A stretch of DNA of 12,330 nt. It comes from an uncultured Lachnospiraceae bacterium (GTDB lineage Bacteria > Bacillota > Clostridia > Lachnospirales > Lachnospiraceae). The DNA lies in NCBI GenBank assembly GCA_947653315.1, contig CANTGP010000047.1, forward strand, positions 1 to 12,330. Reading direction: 5' to 3'. The position numbers and the translations under genes were made by a program. Under the pieces are notes generated by a model. The model searched no databases, was not told where the DNA came from, and worked only from the letters and a program-made list of their open reading frames with translations. This document shows positions 6,934 through 12,330 of the stretch, in pieces (within the stretch, counting starts at the first letter, position 1; each line of letters begins with the position of its first letter).

Positions 6934-8604
6934 TCACCACCCGCTTTTCTGCCCAATCCGTTCATCCCCTGCCAACCGGACATTCCCATCCTTTAAATCA
7001 ATTTCCAAAATCATATTTTCCCCATATCCCCTCTCCACACCCTCATAACCGTACAGCACCACGAAATAAAGTTCCAGCTTATCCTCCGTGGCAGAAATGA
7101 CATTAAAGTCCAAAAATCCCTGGAACACCGGTCCATTCCCAGGGTATAAAACCTGCATCAGCTTTTCCCACAGAAATGCTTTTATTTCCCGGTTTATTCC
7201 GTCCTGGATTTTTGGATTTTCCATTCCGTAAATCTCCGCCGTCCCTTTTTTGACGGACATCCTTACCGTATAATGCAGCCCATTGTCCGGATTCCTGTTT
7301 GTCTCGTATTTTTCCCTGAAAGTATATACCGGTCTGTAACATACCTCCAAAACCTTTTCATGCGCCCCGTCCCTGATGTCATACGCGACTATCCTTCCCC
7401 CTCCTCCCGGCCTTCCGTCCGCGTACTGTATGTAGGTAATGTTTTCCTTCCCCTTTTTTTCCACCCAAAACATCTGCGGCGTGTCTTCCCCATTCCATAT
7501 GTCCAGTCCGGAAATTTCCCCAATATTTGTCCCTGCTCCTTCTTTAACCATCGTATAAATCAATCCATATTTCCCTTCGTGCCTCCCATTTCCATACAGT
7601 TCCCCCGTCATAAAATCATGTATTCCGGTTCCTACATGAGCCGACAGGCACAACTTGCTTTTTGTCTTGGCATACCATTCTTCTTCCCCGTCATTATCTA
7701 TATCGCAGCAGCACAAATATGCCGCGGAATGACCAATTGCGGACGGAGGATATGCACCGTATCCCCCCACTGATTCCAAAAATCTCCGGTAACATTCCTG
7801 TACTTCCTCATCCGAAACGCGTTTTAGCTCCTTATAAAAATCCGAATCCTCCTCCAATAAGGTTTCCGCACTTCCTTGATACCGCCCGCTTGTTTTTCCG
7901 GCTTCCAAATATTCCATGGCATTACTGCATAACTCATCTGCTTCCTTTTGGAACCCTTCCCGGCAGTCCACAATTTCGGTTTCTGCTTCCTGATATTCCA
8001 CTTCCAGCATAAGCCTGTCCACAAATCTTCCATTCTCCATACGGTAAACGGTTATACGGTTTCCCCTGCGGAAAAGGAAAAACAGGTTTTCACCATATTC
8101 CATTACAAGCAGCTTGTCGCCATGCAGCACTAAGGTATCAAACCATGGCTGGTAATAAATTACACTGGCATCCTTACCATCAAAAATAGTAAGAATATTC
8201 TGCTGTAAATGACTGTTGGAAACCTGTATATTTCCAACATCCGGAAGATATTCCATAATATCCCGGACACCGTCCCCGTTTATATCCGCTTCTAAAATAA
8301 TGGCTTCCCTTGAATTGAAAAAATAATCCCCGTATTCCGCAAAATTTGCATATGCCGGACTTTTATCCGCCATTCCCGCCGCCTCTTTCCATGCCACTTC
8401 CCTGGATATCACATACCTGTCCAGCTCATCCCAGTTATCATCCGCAATCAACCCTTTCAGATATTCCCCCAGCCGCCGGGTCACATTCTCACCGCTTTGG
8501 ACCGTTTTCTTTTCCGTTGCGGAGACATTTTCCTGTCCCGTAAAAAAGAGGCATATGGTTAAAAATACCGGCATGACTTTATGGATTTTCCGTTTCCACT
8601 GCAT
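6934..8604 (-). CDS. Secreted protein with Ca-loop-like motifs and C-terminal RsiV/DUF4163-like module
   Basis: 556 residues. Start at 8604 was chosen because GGGGGA lies just upstream; an in-frame ATG at 8622 would place that ribosome site inside the coding region. Signal peptide 1-29 (KRKIHK then MPVFLTICLFF, cleavage after VSA). Two acidic loops of the DxNxDG/DxDxDG type, DINGDGVRD (107-115) and DIDNDGEEEW (301-310), each follow a beta strand, as in FG-GAP or dockerin-like calcium loops. The C-terminal 120 residues show the RsiV/DUF4163-like pattern: YTVRMSVKKGTAEIYGMENP, then INREIKAFLWEKLMQVL, then DKLELYFVVLYGYEG and MILEIDLKDGNV. The start overlaps the end of the 201-aa gene by 26 bases, indicating coupled translation. 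An extracytoplasmic binding or sensory role is possible; no catalytic residues were recognised. Confidence 0.85.
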   Translation of the reverse strand: MQWKRKIHKVMPVFLTICLFFTGQENVSATEKKTVQSGENVTRRLGEYLKGLIADDNWDELDRYVISREVAWKEAAGMADKSPAYANFAEYGDYFFNSREAIILEADINGDGVRDIMEYLPDVGNIQVSNSHLQQNILTIFDGKDASVIYYQPWFDTLVLHGDKLLVMEYGENLFFLFRRGNRITVYRMENGRFVDRLMLEVEYQEAETEIVDCREGFQKEADELCSNAMEYLEAGKTSGRYQGSAETLLEEDSDFYKELKRVSDEEVQECYRRFLESVGGYGAYPPSAIGHSAAYLCCCDIDNDGEEEWYAKTKSKLCLSAHVGTGIHDFMTGELYGNGRHEGKYGLIYTMVKEGAGTNIGEISGLDIWNGEDTPQMFWVEKKGKENITYIQYADGRPGGGGRIVAYDIRDGAHEKVLEVCYRPVYTFREKYETNRNPDNGLHYTVRMSVKKGTAEIYGMENPKIQDGINREIKAFLWEKLMQVLYPGNGPVFQGFLDFNVISATEDKLELYFVVLYGYEGVERGYGENMILEIDLKDGNVRLAGDERIGQKSGW

Positions 8605-9184
8605 ATTCTTTCCCCCTATCATCCTCTACCCTTGTTGCCTCCAATATTTTTCCCCATATTCCCAACAGCATGGTATCATCATTCAGGAGTACACAATGTG
8701 TACCAACAGGAACAAACTTGTATTCCTTATTATTTTTTTCATCCCAATATCTCACATCCTCTCCGAAATCTATATCAAATCGCCGGAGTTCTTCCCATGT
8801 TTCACTATCCTCATATCCTTTTATCTCTATCCCATTTTCTTCAATATATCGGTATAAGTCCGGCAAACAAAATTTAGAGCCACGTTGCCAATCGTACACA
8901 GTTATTCTAGACAAAATATATCTTGGATTTTTATATACCTGGTCACCAATCCGAAAAAAATCAGAAGCATATTCCAATTCAAGCCCTATATAATCTTCCG
9001 GATTATACAGATTTTCTTCATAATCCCCGTCCAAAACCGTTCCTGTATACATTTCAGACTTTAATACGGCCCTGTCAATATGCCATTTTCCATAGATATC
9101 CGCTTGCCTACCCTCCATGTTCATACTTCCCACTATATATAACACTGCCAATGTTATCATGTTATACAATATATATTTTTTCAC
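8579..9184 (-). CDS. Small secreted protein with lipocalin-like GxW motif, family unknown
   Basis: 201 residues, starting with GTG at 9184 (GGGGA about 9 bases upstream; the next in-frame ATG, at residue 9, would cut the signal peptide). Residues 1-20 form a signal peptide or anchor (KKYILYNMITLAVLYIVGS). The mature part begins with ADIYGKWHIDRAVLKSEMYT, a GxW motif like the first strand of lipocalin-type barrels, and ends in a strand-rich LLNDDTMLLGIWGKILEATR. I do not recognise a named family; the lipocalin comparison rests on the motif alone. It lies 76 bp after the 349-aa gene and overlaps the next gene by 26 bases. Base composition is among the most AT-rich in the window. Confidence 0.75.
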   Translation of the reverse strand: MKKYILYNMITLAVLYIVGSMNMEGRQADIYGKWHIDRAVLKSEMYTGTVLDGDYEENLYNPEDYIGLELEYASDFFRIGDQVYKNPRYILSRITVYDWQRGSKFCLPDLYRYIEENGIEIKGYEDSETWEELRRFDIDFGEDVRYWDEKNNKEYKFVPVGTHCVLLNDDTMLLGIWGKILEATRVEDDRGKEYAVETENP

Positions 9185-9260
9185 TTTTTAGTCCCCATTT
9201 TTATCCTTGTCATTCCTTATAATTTTCACATCACTTCTATTCCACGCTTTTACTATTATT

Positions 9261-10310
9261 TTAATTATAGGTATAAATATCCGTTTTTTCATTCTCAACA
9301 TCAACCGTAACCGACATTTGAATGGAATATTTCTGTTCCTCCTCCTTCTTTTGGCATTTCCCGGAATAAAATATGACAATAAACTTACTATTTAGGACTT
9401 TCACTTCATATTTCATCTCCACGTAAGCCATGTCACCTTCCATAAAAGGTTCCAGCGCCTTCTTAATACATGCATTGACGGCAGTTTCCTTATCCGGAGT
9501 TCCAAACCCGTATATCTCCGGATAAAAAATGGATAAGTATGTGTCCGCATTCTCCAATCCCCGGTGTCGGACATGGCTCCTTATTACGGTCATGTCTTCC
9601 ATCCGCTTAAAATCCCCACCATATATTTCCTCATCCTCCTGCCAAAGCTCTATATGCATAATCATTCCCCCGGATCCCATCCTGTAATAAACCAGCCCCT
9701 TTCCCTTCTCCCATACCATACGGGTATACTGCTTGGTTCCGTATGCATAATCATTATACAGGTGGAAAATTCTCCGGTCGCCGTCCACCTCCACGTATTC
9801 ATGGTACCCGTTTTCATCCGCTTTGTTTTCCGTTCCTTTTTCGGAACAGACCACAGTGCATTCCCCCATGAACGCTTCCTCATCTTCCTGCAGCATTTTA
9901 ACCACCTCTGCCCTGCTTCTTCTCCCTTCCGGAGTGGCCACCCCTTCCGGCATATGATAAATGGCATCCTTGGTCACATAAAAATACCCTAAATACTCTT
10001 TTCCATAACTAATCCGGTCCAAAGTTTCCCTTACATTCAGGTCATCCAATTCCATGGCATAAAGAATCCCGTTTCCCGTATTTTCTATTTGCTCTATATG
10101 CATTTTAACGTTCTGCCATATTTCCCTGTAACTCAACGGATAAAAGAATCCCCTGTATTCTATGGTTCCCTGTTCCGGAACGACAAAAAAGGGATTGCTG
10201 CATTCAGCTTCATCCGAATTTGCATATGCCGTTTCCTTATGCAGGAACAGGATGACAAACAGTATGGTAAATACCTTTAATCCTTCCAGTAACAACCTGT
10301 TTTCTTTCAT
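9261..10310 (-). CDS. Secreted protein with C-terminal RsiV/DUF4163-like module
   Basis: 349 residues from the ATG at 10310, which has GGAGGA 6 bases upstream and directly gives a signal peptide (MKENRLLLEGLKVFTILFVI, cleavage after AYA, residue 30). An in-frame ATG at 10373 would add 21 charged residues and bury the signal. The C-terminal 90 residues match the RsiV/DUF4163 pattern best in the window: YPEIYGFG (263-270), TAVNACIKKAL, YEVKVLNSKFIVIFYSG, then YSIQMSVTVDVENEKTD. The N-terminal two thirds (about 45-245) are not recognised. It is the first secreted gene after the cytoplasmic 411/230-aa pair, with an 84-bp gap in which I see no terminator. An extracytoplasmic binding role is the natural reading; the ligand is unknown. 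Confidence 0.85.
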   Translation of the reverse strand: MKENRLLLEGLKVFTILFVILFLHKETAYANSDEAECSNPFFVVPEQGTIEYRGFFYPLSYREIWQNVKMHIEQIENTGNGILYAMELDDLNVRETLDRISYGKEYLGYFYVTKDAIYHMPEGVATPEGRRSRAEVVKMLQEDEEAFMGECTVVCSEKGTENKADENGYHEYVEVDGDRRIFHLYNDYAYGTKQYTRMVWEKGKGLVYYRMGSGGMIMHIELWQEDEEIYGGDFKRMEDMTVIRSHVRHRGLENADTYLSIFYPEIYGFGTPDKETAVNACIKKALEPFMEGDMAYVEMKYEVKVLNSKFIVIFYSGKCQKKEEEQKYSIQMSVTVDVENEKTDIYTYN

Positions 10311-10394
10311 GCCTTTCCTCCGCATTATTATAACCCGTTCCATTCCATATTCCTCTGCCTGTTTTTCCTGCATGTTCCACCATCCCCCATAATC

Positions 10395-11087
10395 TCAAAA
10401 GAGCACCATCTCATCCACTGCCATCGTCTCATCCATGCCGATGATTCCAAAATGGTGCCCGTAAAAGAAATACACCGTTTCCTGTACCGGCAGGAACATT
10501 TCCCGCAGGAATGCCGCACGCCCGCGTTCCCTGTCCGTCTCCGCCGCCCCGAGGTATACCAGCAGTTCATATGCCGTCTCGTTATTTTCATAGATAAAAG
10601 CGCTGGGATACAGTCCCGTCACCGCCCTGCGGAATTCCCCCCTGTAATTCCCGGTCTCCAGCAGACGCAGATATGCCCGCAGGATAATCTTGCGTTCCCT
10701 GCCGTCAAACAGGGCAAAACGCTGTCCGGCAGTATCCCCGAAACGTCCGTCCCTGATATCTCCCGCCGTCAGGCTGAGGTAATATTCCCTGCGGGAAAGC
10801 CCTTCCCTCAAATCCAACTGCGTAAAATAATGCATACAGACGTCAAAAAAGATTTCCCGTGTCTGCCGCAAGTCTTCCGTGTTCCGGTCAAACAGCCCGC
10901 CCAGGACGTCCCCGAACCGGTACAGGGGGTTGATTTCCACACGCTCCCCATCCGGCGCATCCATGTTTAAGTCTTCCGCCGATACCTCCATGTAAGGACT
11001 TGGGGCTGCCGCTTCCACGAAGCGCAGCCCGTCACGTCCCATTCCCTGTCTTTCCGCCGCCAGTACGGCTTCCCATGCATAATTCAT
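10395..11087 (-). CDS. Cytoplasmic protein of unknown family (230 aa), coupled to the 411-aa gene
   Basis: The ATG at 11087 overlaps the TGA of the 411-aa gene (ATGA), with GGGGGTGG about 7 bases upstream; a longer in-frame extension to 11252 would only overlap the upstream gene. There is no signal peptide or membrane segment. It starts MNYAWEAVLAAERQG, has a central helical region (EIFFDVCMHYFTQLDL, 79-93; KIILRAYLRLLETGNYRGEF, 133-152), and ends with strands ETVYFFYGHHFGIIGMDETM and AVDEMVLF. I do not recognise the family. Coupled translation suggests equimolar partners in one complex with the 411-aa protein. The GC-rich composition groups it with the 411-aa and Hsp70 genes rather than the secreted array. 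It could be a structural component of a phage-tail-like apparatus, but nothing in the sequence proves that. Confidence 0.8.
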   Translation of the reverse strand: MNYAWEAVLAAERQGMGRDGLRFVEAAAPSPYMEVSAEDLNMDAPDGERVEINPLYRFGDVLGGLFDRNTEDLRQTREIFFDVCMHYFTQLDLREGLSRREYYLSLTAGDIRDGRFGDTAGQRFALFDGRERKIILRAYLRLLETGNYRGEFRRAVTGLYPSAFIYENNETAYELLVYLGAAETDRERGRAAFLREMFLPVQETVYFFYGHHFGIIGMDETMAVDEMVLF

Positions 11088-12319
11088 TCCACCACCCCCA
11101 TACACCTGTATTCCAAGAACTCCATTTGGAGCTGCGAAAGTATGTAACGGATCTGCGATTCGTACAGGTAATCCCCGTCCGTATCCTCTCTGCCGAAACG
11201 GAACAGGAGGATGCTCCTCCCATCCCCCGCAAACACGGATGTTCCCGCACACACGTTCATGTCCCCTTCCAACAGCCGTCCCTCGGCATGGTCCGTAATC
11301 ACATATCCCTGCGGACGGATGTCATACCCGCCGGACAGTTCCCCTATCTTCCGGTACAGTTCCATCGGCGTTTGAATAAAATTCCCGGTTTGGTACAGAT
11401 ACCTCGCGGCAAAACTGTCCCGCCTGCGGTTGGACAGTACGGGGTAACGGTAGCCGTGGGAATCCCCCGCATCCCCCTGGTGAATCCTGTACAGGACGGC
11501 ATTCTCCAGCGTTTCCCGTCCGGTCCGTATGAATACCCGGTCTTTTTCATGCCGTATGGACAGGATATCCCCGTCCGCGTCCACAAGGCACCCGTCCCCT
11601 TCCTGTCCCGCCCCCAAATGACAGATATGCTCATATACCACTTCGTCCAGGCACGGATGGCGGAATTCCTGTGACTGCACTGCCGTCCTGCTGATATTCC
11701 AAAGGGGCAGGAACTCCTCCCTTACCAGTCCCTCCCATTTCCCCCACCGGAATACTGTCCCTGTGTCCGTCCGGATGTCCTCCTCCGGTTCCAAATCAAA
11801 AAAGCGTTCCAAGTGTCCCATGTGCACCGTCTGCCACGGGATATGGTTGGCACGGAACAGGGCATACAGTTTTTCCACGGCATGGGTATAGCGCCCGGAC
11901 TTCCTTATCCGGAACCGGACTTCCTTCCCGGTCGTTTCCTCCGTCCCTGCCACGGTACCGCACCGTAAAAACTCCCTGCACTCCCATTCTCCCGCCGCAA
12001 GGTATACACTCCTGCACCCTGTTCTTTCCGCTTCCCCCTTCAGGTCTTCCCCACACACGGGATACCAATATCCGTTAATGGGGTCATAGTTATCCCTTTC
12101 CACAATCGTCATGGAAACATGAAAATGCCCCCACGGGACTGCCAGTTCATCCATAATGCGCCGTTCCAGGGCACGGTATTTTTCCTCCGTCCACCGGAAA
12201 ACACTGCCAAGGCTGTTTAACAGCAGTTCCTTTGCATACCTGCGTTCATCCAGGTCATCAATTTCCTTCAGCCGTTCCTGTATGTAGTTTCCATAATCGA
12301 AAAATTTTTCTTCTTCCAT
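11084..12319 (-). CDS. Cytoplasmic protein of unknown family (411 aa)
   Basis: Complete: ATG at 12319 with GGGGGA 6 bases upstream at the window edge. There is no signal peptide. Residues about 9-58 form a charged helical segment (YIQERLKEIDDLDERRYAKE, then RWTEEKYRALERRIMDEL) and look like a coiled coil or helical bundle. The rest mixes strands and helices with many Trp and Tyr residues (DPINGYWYPVCGED, 79-92; PWQTVHMGHLERFFDLEP, 161-178; DADGDILSIRHEKDRVFIRT, 247-266; GDYLYESQIRYILSQLQMEF, 382-401). No catalytic motif or named domain was recognised. It ends in an ATGA overlap with the 230-aa gene. It may be a structural partner in the same complex as that protein. Confidence 0.82.
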   Translation of the reverse strand: MEEEKFFDYGNYIQERLKEIDDLDERRYAKELLLNSLGSVFRWTEEKYRALERRIMDELAVPWGHFHVSMTIVERDNYDPINGYWYPVCGEDLKGEAERTGCRSVYLAAGEWECREFLRCGTVAGTEETTGKEVRFRIRKSGRYTHAVEKLYALFRANHIPWQTVHMGHLERFFDLEPEEDIRTDTGTVFRWGKWEGLVREEFLPLWNISRTAVQSQEFRHPCLDEVVYEHICHLGAGQEGDGCLVDADGDILSIRHEKDRVFIRTGRETLENAVLYRIHQGDAGDSHGYRYPVLSNRRRDSFAARYLYQTGNFIQTPMELYRKIGELSGGYDIRPQGYVITDHAEGRLLEGDMNVCAGTSVFAGDGRSILLFRFGREDTDGDYLYESQIRYILSQLQMEFLEYRCMGVVE

Positions 12320-12330
12320 GACTGTCCCCC

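Noticed and set aside
9188..9379. 63-codon minus-strand frame between the 349-aa and 201-aa genes
   Set aside because: Most of it is a shadow of the 3' end of the 349-aa gene in another frame, very basic and without a ribosome site. Its last 20 codons (ending NDKDKNGD) could be a tail remnant, but there is no match to support that.
10311..10394. TTATAAT in the gap before the 349-aa gene as a promoter
   Set aside because: The hexamer is only a few bases before the ribosome site and has no -35 partner.
10328..10591. 87-codon minus-strand frame
   Set aside because: It overlaps the end of the 230-aa gene in another frame and has a Cys/Arg/Trp-rich shadow composition with no ribosome site.
1..12330. 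CRISPR array, insertion sequence, tRNA attachment site or Rho-independent terminators
   Set aside because: No regularly spaced short repeats, no transposase or integrase frame, no tRNA-like sequence, and no GC hairpin followed by a T run on the coding strand in any gap.

Overview
The window is almost wall-to-wall coding, and every credible gene lies on the minus strand, so transcription runs from high to low coordinates. Strong GGAGG or GGGGG ribosome sites, short gaps, two stop/start overlaps, Sec signal peptides of Gram-positive type, a DUF4280 protein and several RsiV/DUF4163-like modules suggest an anaerobic Firmicute of the Clostridia, most likely Lachnospiraceae. That assignment is inference. 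I see no tRNA, rRNA, CRISPR array, transposase or convincing terminator; the segment looks like the inside of one long operon or operon array.

Order in the direction of transcription: (1) two cytoplasmic proteins of unknown family, 411 and 230 aa, coupled by an ATGA overlap (12319-10395). (2) Three secreted proteins of 349, 201 and 556 aa (10310-6934); the 349- and 556-aa ones end in RsiV/DUF4163-like modules. (3) A 150-bp gap holding the degraded tail of another secreted-protein gene. (4) A DUF4280 (PAAR-like) gene that looks frameshifted: its original C-terminal tail continues out of frame to the next start codon. (5) A 466-aa secreted protein, a 97-aa secreted protein and a 318-aa secreted leucine-rich-repeat (LRR) protein (5949-3254). 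(6) An 866-aa Hsp70/actin-fold ATPase with an N-terminal SAP-like segment (3181-581). (7) The start of a second secreted LRR protein running off the left edge (493-1).

The most striking structure is mosaicism. The 466-aa and LRR genes share a 162-bp block (161 of 162 bases identical) covering the ribosome site, start codon, signal peptide and linker to codon 49, then encode unrelated mature domains. A 57-bp remnant of the 97-aa gene's 5' region lies just upstream of the Hsp70 gene. Together these read as a tandem duplication of a two-gene unit (leader A gene, then leader B gene) in which the bodies were later replaced or lost. Two or three further gene fragments sit in the gaps.

Composition agrees with a two-part locus: the cytoplasmic 411-aa, 230-aa and Hsp70 genes are GC-rich, while the secreted array between them is AT-rich. 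Working hypothesis (inference): the cytoplasmic genes and the DUF4280 protein belong to a conserved, possibly injection-type apparatus. The secreted array between them would be a fast-evolving accessory set (immunity, receptor or surface proteins) diversified by leader-guided recombination. No sheath, tube, VgrG or baseplate gene is visible here, so this needs the flanking sequence.
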